Positions 1 through 8,763 of a DNA stretch of 64,000 nucleotides are shown piece by piece. How positions within the stretch are numbered: the first letter of the stretch is position 1; the number at the start of each line of letters is the position of its first letter. Made by a program: the position numbers and the translations under genes. The notes beneath the pieces were generated by a model. That model made no database searches. It saw nothing but the letters and a program-made list of their open reading frames with translations, and was not told the origin of the DNA. Location: positions 2,666,001 through 2,730,000 of the forward strand of contig NZ_JALDST010000001.1 of assembly GCF_022747945.1 (NCBI RefSeq), read 5' to 3'. This stretch comes from Micromonospora sp. R77. GTDB lineage: Bacteria > Actinomycetota > Actinomycetes > Mycobacteriales > Micromonosporaceae.

Positions 1-1
1 G

Positions 2-967
2 CTCGCCGCGCGACCCCAGGTGACCTGGCCGGTGCCGCTGGTCGCCTCGCTGGTCGGCCTGCTCGCGGTCACCGGGCAGCCGGACGAGGCCGTCGGCCGG
101 GCGGACGCGGCGCTGCGCTCCGGCGAGCGGACGCCCGCGCCACGCGATCGCAGCCGCCTGCTCAGCAACCGGGGCATCGCCCGGCTGGACCTCGGCGACC
201 CGGGCGGGTCCGGCGACTGCCTGGACGCCATGACGTCTCACGAGCGCAGCGCCGGCTGGACGCCCGTCGTGCTCTCGGTGAACGCCATGGACGCGGTGGC
301 CGGCCTGGGCGACCTCGCCCGGTACGCCCGGATCCTCGCCCGGGCCCGCGCCACCGCCGAGACCCGGGGCTGCACCCAGGACCTGCGCTACCTGGACGCC
401 GCCCGCGCCTGGTGCACCTTCTGGTCGGGGGACCCGGCCGACGCGGAGCGACAGGTCCAGCACTGGCTGGCCCACGAGGACCGGCACTTCCTGACCGACC
501 AGTGCCTCTATCTGGACGGCCGGCTGAAGCTGCTCCGGGGCAACAGGAGCGGGGCGGCGCAGGCCCTGGAACGGCTCACCGAGCAGAGCCGCCGGGGCGT
601 CCGCTGGCAGGCCCGGGTCTATGCGGCGGTGCTCGCGGCAGCGCTCGCCACCGGGCGGAACCGTCCGACGCGCGGGGTGCCCGCCCTGGTCGAGGAGGCC
701 ATCGGCGTCGTCGGGACCGCCTTCCTGCCGCCCGAACTCGGCGTGGACCTGCCGATCCTGATGCGGATCGCCGGGGTGCCCGCGACCGCGCTCGCCCGGG
801 TCGCGCCGAGTCCCTGGCGGAGCGCGGCCGAGGCGTACCTGAGCGGGAACCGCCACCAGGCGGCGCAGCGGTACCGGGTGATCGGCTCGCGTACCGACCT
901 GGCGGGCTGCCGACGGCGGGTCGAACTGCCACCCCGGACCGCCGCCGCACGCCGGTCGTCCCACTAG
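2..967 (+). CDS. Helical-repeat (TPR-like) protein, C-terminal part
   Basis: The reading frame is open to the left window edge, so this is the C-terminal part of a longer protein; the GTG at position 20 is only the first start codon inside the window. The sequence is Ala/Arg/Leu-rich and consists of helical pairs of the kind seen in TPR or SARP/LuxR-type regulator tails (for example LLSNRGIARLDLGD and YLDGRLKLLRGNRSGAA). No catalytic motif is visible. The function is unknown; a regulator or scaffold is a guess from the repeat character. Its TAG stop is part of the TAGGCT -10-like hexamer of the next gene. Confidence 0.6.
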   Translation, partial: LAARPQVTWPVPLVASLVGLLAVTGQPDEAVGRADAALRSGERTPAPRDRSRLLSNRGIARLDLGDPGGSGDCLDAMTSHERSAGWTPVVLSVNAMDAVAGLGDLARYARILARARATAETRGCTQDLRYLDAARAWCTFWSGDPADAERQVQHWLAHEDRHFLTDQCLYLDGRLKLLRGNRSGAAQALERLTEQSRRGVRWQARVYAAVLAAALATGRNRPTRGVPALVEEAIGVVGTAFLPPELGVDLPILMRIAGVPATALARVAPSPWRSAAEAYLSGNRHQAAQRYRVIGSRTDLAGCRRRVELPPRTAAARRSSH

Positions 968-977
968 GCTTGTCCCC

Positions 978-1313
978 GTGTTCGGACCCCAGATTCCCAG
1001 CGTGCCCGCGTCGGCCGTGCCCGACGACAGCTACCTGCTCGACGTCCGGGAGGACGACGAGTGGACCGCCGGCCACGCCCCCGGTGCCCACCACCTGCCG
1101 ATGACCGAGCTGCCCGGCCGGCTCGCCGAGGTGCCGAACGACCACGAGGTGTCGGTCATCTGCCGCTCCGGCGGCCGCTCCGCGCAGGTCGTGGCCTATC
1201 TGCTGCGCAACGGCTGGGAACAGGTGCGCAACGTCGACGGCGGGATGGGCGAGTGGGCCGCCGCCGGTCGACCGGTGGTCACCGACGACGGACAGCCGGG
1301 CCGGGTCGCGTAA
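978..1313 (+). CDS. Rhodanese-like domain protein
   Basis: A 111-residue single-domain rhodanese. The active-site loop CRSGGRSAQ, with the catalytic cysteine, follows the strand VSVIC, and the family features LLDVREDDEW and GHAPGAHHLP come before it. Family members carry sulfane sulfur as a cysteine persulfide; the acceptor here cannot be told. GTG 978 lies exactly 7 nt after TAGGCT (965-970), the spacing expected for a leaderless transcript. The next gene starts 12 nt downstream, so the two are probably co-transcribed. Confidence 0.9.
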   Translation: MFGPQIPSVPASAVPDDSYLLDVREDDEWTAGHAPGAHHLPMTELPGRLAEVPNDHEVSVICRSGGRSAQVVAYLLRNGWEQVRNVDGGMGEWAAAGRPVVTDDGQPGRVA

Positions 1314-1325
1314 CGGCCGACCGGC

Positions 1326-2117
1326 ATGGGCGACCCCCTGGTCTTCGCACACCGCGGCTCGTCGTACGACCTGCCCGAGCACACCCTCGCCGCCTACCTG
1401 CGCGCCCTGGACGAGGGTGCCGACGGGCTGGAGTGCGACGTCCGGCTCACCCGGGACGGGCACCTGGTCTGCGTGCACGACCGCCGGCTGGACCGGACCA
1501 GCAACGGTCACGGGCTGGTCAGCGCGCGTACCCTCGCCGAGCTGGAGACCCTCGACTTCGGCTCCTGGCACCCCGGCGCGGTGCCGGCCGAGGGCGACGA
1601 GGTGCTGGACGACACGCACACCCGGCTGCTCACCCTGGAGCGGCTGCTCGACGCCGTACTGGCCGCCGGCCGGCCGGTCCGGCTGCTGGTGGAGACGAAA
1701 CACCCCACCCGGTACGGCCGGGACGTGGAGCGGCGGCTGGTGGCCCTGCTGCGCCGCTACGGGCTCGCCGAGCCCGGCCCCGACGACCCGGTACGGGTCA
1801 CCGTGATGTCCTTCTCGCCGCTCGCCGTCCGGCGGGTGCGCGAACTCGCCCCGGCCCTGCCGACGGTGCTGCTGCTGGAGGTGCTGCCGCGCTGGCTGCG
1901 GCTGGGCCGGCTGCCCTTCGGCACCCGGATCGCCGGGCCGGGGATCGCGCTGCTGCGGGCCCGTCCGCAGCTCGTACCCGCGCTCCGGGCCGCCGGCAAC
2001 CAGGTCTACGTCTGGACGGTGAACGAGCCCGACGACCTGGCGTTGGTCCTCGACGCCGGGGTGGACGGCGTGATCACCGACCGGCCCGCGCGGACGCTGG
2101 CCCGGCTGGGCCGCTGA
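1326..2117 (+). CDS. Glycerophosphodiester phosphodiesterase family protein
   Basis: 263 residues with the GDPD TIM-barrel signature: FAHRGSSYDLPEHT near the N terminus (catalytic His, Arg, Glu), then GLECDVRLTRDG with the metal-binding Glu and Asp, and HDRRLDRTSNG with the second catalytic His. The late motif VYVWTVNEPDD and the ending GVDGVITDRP are also typical. Members hydrolyse glycerophosphodiesters to glycerol 3-phosphate and an alcohol. No signal peptide is visible, so a cytoplasmic enzyme is likely. It starts 12 nt after the rhodanese gene. Confidence 0.93.
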   Translation: MGDPLVFAHRGSSYDLPEHTLAAYLRALDEGADGLECDVRLTRDGHLVCVHDRRLDRTSNGHGLVSARTLAELETLDFGSWHPGAVPAEGDEVLDDTHTRLLTLERLLDAVLAAGRPVRLLVETKHPTRYGRDVERRLVALLRRYGLAEPGPDDPVRVTVMSFSPLAVRRVRELAPALPTVLLLEVLPRWLRLGRLPFGTRIAGPGIALLRARPQLVPALRAAGNQVYVWTVNEPDDLALVLDAGVDGVITDRPARTLARLGR

Positions 2118-2263
2118 GCGGGCCCCGCGCCGCCCGGTCCGACCCGCCCCGATGGCCGGCCCGGTCCGAACCGCGCGACGGTCGGCCCGGCCCGGACGGT
2201 GGTCGACCCGGGCCGGACGGGCGGGGGTGTCCCGTGGACCGGTCGGCGGGGCACACTCGGGAC

Positions 2264-3718
2264 ATGCCGGAGCAGACCGATTTCGCCGCCCTCATCGCCG
2301 GCCACACCAGCGTGATCAAGATGATCAACTGCGGTGAGTCCGGCCTGCCGGTGCTCACCCGCCTGCTCAGGGTGGTCCAGCCGGCGATCGGTGCGGCCAG
2401 CCTCGCCTTCGTGGAGTTCGCGCCCACCGGCGGGCGGGTGATCGCCGCCACCGGCGGCGCCGAATGGACCATCGGCCGGCCGCTGCCCGCCACCGACCCG
2501 GCCACCGTCTGCCTCCTCTCCGGGCCACCGGTCCGCGAGGTGTCGGTGGACCGCATCCCCGGAGCGCTCGCCGGCGAGGTGGCCGGCCGGGGTCTGCGTC
2601 GCATGATCGTGGCCCGCGCCGAGATCGGCGGCCTCACCGTCGGCAGCCTGCACGCGCTCTATCCCGACGGCGACCCGCTCGACAGCTCCCAGGCCGCCGT
2701 CCTGGGCTACGTCGCCTCCTGCATCGCCCACATGTACGGCGACCAGACCGGCCTGCCGGTGCACGGCGACGGCCCGGTCGTCGCGGCGCTCGCCGACGGG
2801 TTGGCCGTGGTCGACCGGGAGCACCACGTACGGCTCTGGAACCCGGCCGCCGCGCTGGTCACCGGCCGCCCCACCGGTGAGGCGATCAACCGGCCGCTGC
2901 CCTTCCCGCTGCCGGAGTCCGGGCAGGTGCTCGACCACCGGCTGCCGGACGGCCGCTGGCTGCGGATCACCTCCGGCGAGCTGCCCGGTCCGGGCGCGCT
3001 GCGGGTGGTCACCTTCCGGGACATCACCGACCAGCAGCGGCGCGACCTCGACCGCGACCTCTTCGTCGCGGTGACCAGCCACGAGCTGCGCACCCCGGTC
3101 ACCGTCATCAAGGGGTACGCGGACACCCTCACCGACCACTGGAACTCGCTCGGCGACGACGACCGGCGGCAGGCGGCCCGGATCATCGGCCAGCGCGCCA
3201 ACGAACTGGCCCGGCTGGTGGACCGACTGCTCACGGCGGCCACCGAGCACCGGCCCGGCAACGAACCGGCCGCCCCCTTCGACCTCGCCGACGCGCTCCG
3301 CGCCGCGGTGGTCGACCTGCCCGCGGATGTCCGGCACCGGATCGTCCTCGACCTTCCCGACGACCTGGCCAAGGCGCTCGGCGACCGGCACAGCCTGGCC
3401 ACCGTGCTGACCGAGCTGAGCACCAACGCCGGGAAGTACTCGCTGCCGGACACCCCGATCGAGGTGACCGCCGAGGCGAACGAGCGGACGGTCTCCTTCC
3501 GGGTCGCCGACCGCGGCATCGGCATCCGCCCGGAGCACGTGGAACGGGCGTTCGACCGGTTCTGGCAGGGCGAGTCGGGCGACCGGCGGCGCTATCCGGG
3601 GGCCGGACTCGGTCTCTATCTCGTCCGGCAGATCGTTGAACAACAGAATGGCTGGGTATCCCTTCGACCGAGGACCGGTGGCGGTACGGTCGCAGAGGTG
3701 CGGCTGCCACGGGCCTGA
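2264..3718 (+). CDS. Sensor histidine kinase (GAF-PAS-HisKA-HATPase)
   Basis: A 484-residue cytoplasmic histidine kinase with no transmembrane segment. The N-terminal ~160 residues look like a GAF-type sensor, followed by a PAS-like module (LADGLAVVDREHHVRLWNP). The dimerisation helix SHELRTPVTVIKGY places the phospho-acceptor histidine at about residue 273. The ATPase domain shows NAGKYS (N box), DRGIGI (G1) and GAGLGLYLV (G2). The ORF is open far upstream, but coding homology begins at ATG 2264, after the preceding gene. No response regulator is adjacent. A second ATPase-domain gene follows, suggesting a linked signalling unit. Confidence 0.9.
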   Translation: MPEQTDFAALIAGHTSVIKMINCGESGLPVLTRLLRVVQPAIGAASLAFVEFAPTGGRVIAATGGAEWTIGRPLPATDPATVCLLSGPPVREVSVDRIPGALAGEVAGRGLRRMIVARAEIGGLTVGSLHALYPDGDPLDSSQAAVLGYVASCIAHMYGDQTGLPVHGDGPVVAALADGLAVVDREHHVRLWNPAAALVTGRPTGEAINRPLPFPLPESGQVLDHRLPDGRWLRITSGELPGPGALRVVTFRDITDQQRRDLDRDLFVAVTSHELRTPVTVIKGYADTLTDHWNSLGDDDRRQAARIIGQRANELARLVDRLLTAATEHRPGNEPAAPFDLADALRAAVVDLPADVRHRIVLDLPDDLAKALGDRHSLATVLTELSTNAGKYSLPDTPIEVTAEANERTVSFRVADRGIGIRPEHVERAFDRFWQGESGDRRRYPGAGLGLYLVRQIVEQQNGWVSLRPRTGGGTVAEVRLPRA

Positions 3719-3752
3719 CCTGACCCGGACAGCGGGGCGAGAAGGGACGGCG

Positions 3753-4202
3753 GTGTCGACCGAGTCGACGGAGCGTTCGTGGTGCGTGGTGGTGCCACAC
3801 CACGCGACCGGTGCGCGCCTCGCCCGGCACCGGCTCGCCGACGAGCTGGCCGACGTCGTACCCCCGGCCCTGCTGGCCGACCTGGTCGCGGTCCTCGCCG
3901 AGCTGGTCGGCAACGCGGTTCGGCACGCCGACCCGCTGCCCGGCGGGGTGGTCCGGGTGGCCTGGCGGTTGCGCCCGACGCCCGACGGGCCGTGCGTCCA
4001 GCTCCGGGTCACCGACGGCGGTGCCCCCTCCGGCCCCCGGATGCGGGCGGCCAGCCCGGACGCCGTCGACGGGCGCGGCCTGCACATCGTCTCCGGCCTG
4101 GCCAGCCGCTGGGGCGTCGAGCGGGACGGCCTCGGACAGAGCGTCTGGGCCGAGTTCGACCCCGCCGGTACGCCCCGACCCGACCTGGTCCCGGCCGGCT
4201 GA
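3753..4202 (+). CDS. Small HATPase (anti-sigma/RsbW-like) protein
   Basis: 149 residues forming an isolated GHKL ATPase domain. ELVGNAVRHA is the N box, VTDGG the G1 box and GRGLHIVSGLA the G2 region. Single-domain proteins like this in actinomycetes are usually RsbW/SpoIIAB-like kinases or degenerate versions that bind anti-anti-sigma factors. GTG 3753 is chosen because GAGAAGGGACGG lies just upstream and the longer frame runs back into the histidine kinase gene. The 34-nt gap suggests co-transcription with the kinase. Confidence 0.78.
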   Translation: MSTESTERSWCVVVPHHATGARLARHRLADELADVVPPALLADLVAVLAELVGNAVRHADPLPGGVVRVAWRLRPTPDGPCVQLRVTDGGAPSGPRMRAASPDAVDGRGLHIVSGLASRWGVERDGLGQSVWAEFDPAGTPRPDLVPAG

Positions 4203-4282
4203 CACCTGGTCCCGCCCGGCCGGGCGGTCGCCGGGGCGGGTCGTCCCCACCCGGCGCCGGCCGAGCTCTAGGCTGTCTCGCC

Positions 4283-4366
4283 ATGAGCGAGCGCAGCGAG
4301 CGAATCATCAGGCACCGTGCAATGGAGCCTCGTGCGGGTGCCGAGCGGAGCGAGGCGACCGCATGA
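4283..4366 (+). repeat. Repeat-like short ORF overlapping the DUF5926 start (ATGA)
   Basis: The stretch begins ATGAGCGAGCGCAGCGAGCG and ends GCCGAGCGGAGCGAGGCGAC before the next ATG. Its GAGC/CGAG units are mutually complementary and can fold back. It encodes a 27-residue peptide starting MSERSERIIRHR whose TGA overlaps the ATG of the next gene (ATGA at 4363-4366). A TAGGCT hexamer at 4269-4274, 8 nt before the ATG, could make it a leaderless upstream ORF. From memory, near-identical sequence recurs in front of many Micromonospora genes; I could not check this here. Confidence 0.55.
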
Positions 4367-5247
4367 GCAAGCGTCGGAAGAACCAGCAGGCCGCCGGAGC
4401 CGTACCGAAGCGGGAGAAGGTGCGCGACGTCTTCGTGCCCCGCCCGTTCGAGGGGCTGGTGGACGAGCCGGAGTGGATCGCGCTGCGCGAGCTGGTCCCG
4501 GCCGCCTCCGCGCCGCTGCGGCTGACCCCCGAGCTGACCGAGGAGTACGGCGACCGCCCGGTCACCCTGGCCACCGTGCTGCCGATGGCCGCCCCGGCGA
4601 TGGCCAAGGCGGACGGCCGGGTCTTCGTCGGCCTCCAGCGGCACCAGCAGTCCGGGGACGTCTCCCGGGACCTGGCCGAGGCGCTGCTCTGCGCGCTGCG
4701 TACCGAGCCGGGTGGCCAGGTGAGCGTGCCGCCGCTGCCCGGCCCGGGACCGCGTCTGCAGGACGTGCTGGTGGACGGCCCGCTGGAGATCAGCATGCAC
4801 GACGGGTTCGACTTCTGGCTGGATCCGGGGGCGACCGACGACCCGACCGTGCAGGCGTCGCTGGAGCGGGCCAACGCGGCGGTCTACCCGACCGTACGGT
4901 TGGCGGCGGCCCGGGCCGCGTACTGGTGCCAGGTGCCGGAGAAGGCGCACGTGCGCTGGGTGCTGCCGGAGGACGAGGACACCGCGCTGGACACGCTGTC
5001 CCGGCTGAGCGCGGCCGGCACGCTGACCCTCGGCGAGCGGACCCGCTTCGCGGGCATGTTCCGGGCGCACGGCCGGCTGGTCCCGGTCTGGGACCTGCCC
5101 GAGGACGTCCCGGCGACCGAGTGGGAGGCCCCGGTGGCCGCCTTCGCCGAGCGGTACGCCGCCGCGCTGAAGGAGACCGACCCGCTGGACGCCGCGGGCC
5201 GCCGGGCCCGCCAGGGCCTCGTCGGTCGCCAGCTCACCCTCCGCTGA
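4363..5247 (+). CDS. DUF5926 family protein
   Basis: 294 residues, recognisable as the actinobacterial DUF5926 family: a basic N terminus (MSKRRKNQQ), then FVPRPFEGLVDEPEWIALRE and the mid-region HDGFDFWLDP. The function of the family is not known. No signal peptide or membrane segment is visible. ATG 4363 is supported by the start of family homology and by the ATGA overlap with the repeat-encoded short ORF. It converges on the arginine deiminase gene, with a tandem repeat in between. Confidence 0.8.
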   Translation: MSKRRKNQQAAGAVPKREKVRDVFVPRPFEGLVDEPEWIALRELVPAASAPLRLTPELTEEYGDRPVTLATVLPMAAPAMAKADGRVFVGLQRHQQSGDVSRDLAEALLCALRTEPGGQVSVPPLPGPGPRLQDVLVDGPLEISMHDGFDFWLDPGATDDPTVQASLERANAAVYPTVRLAAARAAYWCQVPEKAHVRWVLPEDEDTALDTLSRLSAAGTLTLGERTRFAGMFRAHGRLVPVWDLPEDVPATEWEAPVAAFAERYAAALKETDPLDAAGRRARQGLVGRQLTLR

Positions 5248-5260
5248 CCCCGGATGCAAG

Positions 5261-5336
5261 CAGGGGCCCCCTCTTAACGCCTGGTGTTAACAGGGGGCCC
5301 CTGTACAACGTCCGGCGTTAACAAGGGGCCCCTCCT
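5261..5336. repeat. Tandem GGGGCCCC / TTAAC palindromic repeat
   Basis: Two and a half copies of a ~31-nt unit of the form AGGGGGCCCCTNTNAACGYC followed by YGGYGTTAAC. GGGGCCCC cores lie at about 5263-5270, 5293-5300 and 5325-5332, with GTTAAC after the first two units. Each unit is itself palindromic (GGGGCCCC; TTAACGCC/GGTGTTAA). It fills the convergent gap between the DUF5926 gene and arginine deiminase and touches the latter's stop codon. I recall this as a dispersed intergenic repeat of Micromonospora. Confidence 0.8.
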
Positions 5337-6548
5337 TCAACCGCCGAGCGGGTCGCGGACGAGGGGGCAGGACATGCAGCGCGGGCCGCCCCGGCCGGAA
5401 CCGAGCTCGGAGCCGGCGATCGGGATGACCTCGATGCCGGCCCGCTCCAACTGGGCGTTGGTCTCCACGTTGCGTTCGTAGCCGACGCAGAGCCGCGGCG
5501 CGAGGGCGAGGGTGTTGTTGCCGTCGTCCCACTGCTCGCGTTCGGCGGTGACCGGGTCGAGCCCGGTGTCGATCACCCGGAGCTGGTCCAGGCCCATCGC
5601 GTCGGCCGCCGCCCGCAGGAAGGGCGCCGGGCCGTCGACCCGCGGGTCGTCGCCGTCCGCGCCGGCCACCACGGTGTACGCCGACAGCGTGCTGGCGATG
5701 TTCGGGTACATCAGCACGGCGTCCACGTCGACCATGGTGCAGACGGTGTCCAGGTGCATGGTGGCTCGTTCCTGGGCGATCGGGACCACCAGGATGGTGT
5801 GCGCGAGGCCGGCGGCGAAGACCTGCCGGGCGAGGCGTTCCGCGCCGGCCGGGGTGGTCCGCTCGCCCACCCCGACGGCGAGTACGCCCGGCGCGAGCAG
5901 CAGCACGTCGCCACCCTCCAGGTGCTCCAGTTCGGGGTGGTAGACGAACCCGGTGCCGGCGAAGCGGGGGTGGTGGCGGTAGATCGCGTCGGTCAGTGTG
6001 GTCTCCCGGCGGCGGGCCGGCATGGCGAGGCTGGTCACCCCGACCCGGTCGCCGATCCAGACCGAGGAGTCCCGGGTGAAGAGCAGGTTGGGCAGCGGGT
6101 CGATGACGAAGTCGTGCCGGTCCATCAGCGTCCAGACCAGACCGCCCGGCCGGTCGCGGCCGAGCCGCAGCTCCTCGTGGGCGAGCCCGGCGGTCAGCAC
6201 GTCGGCGAGGGCCACCGGGTCGAGGTAGGCGAGGTGGTCGGAGACCCGGCGGCGGAGGGTGTCGCCGAGCCGGGGCGAGCGGAGCACGAGGTCGACGAGT
6301 TCGGCCCGGGCGTCGGGGACGGCGAGCGTCTCGGCGAGCAGGGTGGCCAGATAGAGCACCTCGACGCCCCGGCTGCGCAGCTCGCCGGCGAAGGCGTCGT
6401 GCTCCTCCTGCGCCCGTCCCACCCATGGGATAGCGTCGAAGAGGAGCGAGTCGTTGTTGCGGGGGGTGAGTCGGGCGAGTTCGGGCCCCGGGCGGTGCAG
6501 CAGCACCGTGCGGAGTCGGGCGACCTCGCTGTCCACGAAGTGGGTCAC
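5337..6548 (-). CDS. arcA: Arginine deiminase
   Basis: 403 residues in the guanidino-group-modifying superfamily: [13 protein letters not shown] at the N terminus, [11 protein letters not shown], the HLEGGD segment, the [11 protein letters not shown] block with the catalytic His, and the C-terminal [12 protein letters not shown] with the nucleophilic Cys. The reaction is arginine to citrulline plus ammonia. GTG 6548 is preferred because TACGCT sits 6 nt upstream and family homology starts there ([11 protein letters not shown]); the frame could extend to 6620. No ornithine carbamoyltransferase, carbamate kinase or antiporter is adjacent, so this is not a complete ADI operon. Confidence 0.9.
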   Translation of the reverse strand: MTHFVDSEVARLRTVLLHRPGPELARLTPRNNDSLLFDAIPWVGRAQEEHDAFAGELRSRGVEVLYLATLLAETLAVPDARAELVDLVLRSPRLGDTLRRRVSDHLAYLDPVALADVLTAGLAHEELRLGRDRPGGLVWTLMDRHDFVIDPLPNLLFTRDSSVWIGDRVGVTSLAMPARRRETTLTDAIYRHHPRFAGTGFVYHPELEHLEGGDVLLLAPGVLAVGVGERTTPAGAERLARQVFAAGLAHTILVVPIAQERATMHLDTVCTMVDVDAVLMYPNIASTLSAYTVVAGADGDDPRVDGPAPFLRAAADAMGLDQLRVIDTGLDPVTAEREQWDDGNNTLALAPRLCVGYERNVETNAQLERAGIEVIPIAGSELGSGRGGPRCMSCPLVRDPLGG

Positions 6549-6711
6549 CTTCGCAGCGTAGGGCAGGCGTGAGCACCATTCGAGAAAAGAACAGCGGATG
6601 AATATGGCATTCATCCGCACTCATTCCGGCGCTCCAACTTGCCGAACACCGGGGTCGGCAACGTAGGGTAGTGGAGACATAACTTCGAGGGACCTTTTGC
6701 CGGAGGTCGCG

Positions 6712-7449
6712 ATGACTGTCTTTCCCGCTCGTCGAGCCGTACCCACGCGGGCACTGCCGCCCGCCTCGGTGCCGCACCCCCGGGTCGAGCCCACCTCGGT
6801 GCTCGAACCGGCCCGACCCACTCCACTGGAGTGGGCTCGTCGTCGTCGCGCCGAACGGGGTGCCCGCCGGCTGGAGGCGGCCGGTGCGCGCGCCCTCGGT
6901 CAGCTCGACCACCTCGGGCCCGGGTGGCACGTCATCGAGTGGCCCCGCACGGACATGGCCGACGTCCTGCTCGACCGTGGCCAGGAGGAGCGCGCCGGGT
7001 TCCTCGCCATCGGCCCGAGCGGGCTCTTCGCGGTCACCATCGCCGACCACGGCCGGGCCCGGGTGCTCGTCGCCGGCGACGTCGTGCAGATCAACGGGAA
7101 GCGTCCGCCCTATGTGGCCGAGGCCCGCCGGGACGCGAAGCGGGCCAGCAAGGCCCTCTCCGACGCGGTCGGTCTGCAGATCCCGGTGACGCCGGTGCTG
7201 ACCTTCGTCGGCTCCGGCGTGATCAGCGTCTACGGCCTGCCCAAGGACTGCCTGATGGCCACCCACCGGGAGCTGGACCGCCTGCTCGTCGCCGGGGGCA
7301 ACCGGATCAGCCCGGCCACCGCCGAGAAGCTGTCCCGGGTCGCCCAGCACCCCGGGACGTGGCTCAACGGCACGTACCGTCCATCCGCCGACTACCGGTG
7401 GTACGACGAGGGCCGAACGGCCGCTGACAAGCGGGCCGCCCGCCGGTAA
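6712..7449 (+). CDS. NERD-like (nuclease-related) domain protein
   Basis: 245 residues. After a variable Pro/Arg-rich N terminus, the region from GARRLEAAGARALGQL to VVQINGKRPPYVAEA follows the NERD pattern (GPGWHVIEW, a hydrophobic strand ending GPSGLFAVTI, then helical RRDAKRASKALSDAV). The catalytic Asp/Glu-x-Lys triad of active nucleases is not obvious (AVTIAD stands where xVEVK is usual), so activity is doubtful. ATG 6712 has GGAGG (6702-6706) upstream. A possible -10, TAGGGT, lies at about 6664. Confidence 0.65.
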   Translation: MTVFPARRAVPTRALPPASVPHPRVEPTSVLEPARPTPLEWARRRRAERGARRLEAAGARALGQLDHLGPGWHVIEWPRTDMADVLLDRGQEERAGFLAIGPSGLFAVTIADHGRARVLVAGDVVQINGKRPPYVAEARRDAKRASKALSDAVGLQIPVTPVLTFVGSGVISVYGLPKDCLMATHRELDRLLVAGGNRISPATAEKLSRVAQHPGTWLNGTYRPSADYRWYDEGRTAADKRAARR

Positions 7450-7640
7450 CGTCTCCGACGACGCCACGCGGTCGCCGAACCCGCCCCGGCGGTGCCGTCG
7501 GTCCGCGCCGTCACCGGCGCACGCGCCGCAGCACCCCTGGTGGGCGGGCAGCTCACCGGGAGCGGCGGCCGGTGGCACCAGCTCGGTCGTCGCGGTGACC
7601 GGCTAGCGTGGACAGACCGTCGGTGCATATAGGAGGCGCG

Positions 7641-8099
7641 GTGGCCCACGTCGAACTGTCGCTCTCGGAAGTGTTCGTGCCCGCGGCACGGACACCGGCA
7701 GAGCACGAGTTCGACAGTGTCGGGCAGTGGTCCCACACGGTCTCCCACGCCGCCGAGCCCTGCCTGCTGATCGACGCCGACACCACCGTGGTGGCGATCT
7801 CGTCGTCCGGCTGCGAGCTGCTCTGCCTGGGCGACCCGGAGGACGTGATCGGCCGGCCGTTGCTGGACGGCGGGCTGCGCCTGGTCGACTTCACCGCCTA
7901 CAGCAGCGAGCTGACCGAGCAGGAGTCCGACAAGATCCCCCCGCTGCTCGCCCTGCACTCCGGGCGGCTGGCCCGTGGGCTGCTGCGGGTCCGCGAACCG
8001 GACACCGACGCCCCGGGCACCACCGTCGACGCGATCTCCACGCCGGTGCTGGCCGACGGCGACGTCGCCGGTTCGCTCACCTTTTTCTCGAAGGTCTGA
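7641..8099 (+). CDS. PAS-domain protein
   Basis: 152 residues with one PAS-like fold: EPCLLIDADTTVVAISSSGCELLCLG, shown here only by its parts EPCLLIDADT and SGCELLCLG, then VIGRPLLDGGLRLVDF and a C-terminal strand VAGSLTFFSKV. No output domain is attached, so it may act as a partner of a kinase or as a small-molecule sensor. GTG 7641 is supported by AGGAGG at 7631-7636; TAGCGT at 7604-7609 is a plausible -10. Confidence 0.7.
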   Translation: MAHVELSLSEVFVPAARTPAEHEFDSVGQWSHTVSHAAEPCLLIDADTTVVAISSSGCELLCLGDPEDVIGRPLLDGGLRLVDFTAYSSELTEQESDKIPPLLALHSGRLARGLLRVREPDTDAPGTTVDAISTPVLADGDVAGSLTFFSKV

Positions 8100-8222
8100 C
8101 CAGCAGGGACGGTCGGTGACCCCGACTGTGTCCACAGGCGAGCTTCACCTCGCCCGGCGATCCTCCTACGATGGGCTCGGCCACCCGGCCGCAACCATGC
8201 CTGTCGATGCGAGGATCGGATC

Positions 8223-8753
8223 GTGCCGCCCACCGCACCGCGTCCCGCCGGTCCGCGCCGGCTCGCCGCCCCGGTCGCGCTGCTCGTCGTACTGCCCCTC
8301 ACCGCCTGCGGCACCCCGCCGGAACTGCGGCAACCCCCACCCTCGGCGGCGGTCGCCCCGACCGCCAGCGGCTCGCCCGTGCCGGTCACGCCGAGCGTCG
8401 CGCCGACCACCCCGGGCGCCCCACGGCCCGTACCCACCCCCGCCGACCTGGTCGCCACCCGATGCACCGACGGGCCGTCGGGGAACCGGGTGGCCCGGCT
8501 GCTGCGCGGTCCGGACGGGATCCTGCCCGCAGCGGTACGGGTCACCGTCCGGACCGGGCCGCTCTGCGCCGGCGAATGGCAGTACACCGTGCTGGCGGTG
8601 ACCGGGCACGAGGAGCTCCAGGTGGTCACCCGGGGCCGGTCGGCGGCACTGGAGCTGGTCACCGCCGGTACGGACGTCTGCGGGGTGCAGGTACGCGCCG
8701 TCGCGCCGCCCGGCATCCGGACCTTGGCCTGCGACGGCACGCCGGGTGCGTAG
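8223..8753 (+). CDS. Putative secreted lipoprotein
   Basis: 176 residues. The N terminus is a lipoprotein signal: RPAGPRR, then hydrophobic LAAPVALLVVLPL, then the lipobox LTAC, followed by a Pro/Ser/Thr-rich linker. The globular remainder has two further cysteine pairs (RCTD...LCAG and DVCG...LACDG) that could form disulfides outside the membrane. No known family is recognised. TACGAT about 50 nt upstream (8168) could be its -10. Its TAG stop is part of the -10-like element of pheA. Confidence 0.72.
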   Translation: MPPTAPRPAGPRRLAAPVALLVVLPLTACGTPPELRQPPPSAAVAPTASGSPVPVTPSVAPTTPGAPRPVPTPADLVATRCTDGPSGNRVARLLRGPDGILPAAVRVTVRTGPLCAGEWQYTVLAVTGHEELQVVTRGRSAALELVTAGTDVCGVQVRAVAPPGIRTLACDGTPGA

Positions 8754-8763
8754 GCTGGTCGGC

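Noticed and set aside
576..1703. Long minus-strand ORF (375 codons) across rhodanese and GDPD genes
   Set aside because: Antisense shadow of GC-rich coding DNA; no family motifs, and both plus-strand genes are clear.
2006..4087. 693-codon minus-strand ORF over the histidine kinase
   Set aside because: Low-complexity translation; the plus-strand kinase has all catalytic motifs.
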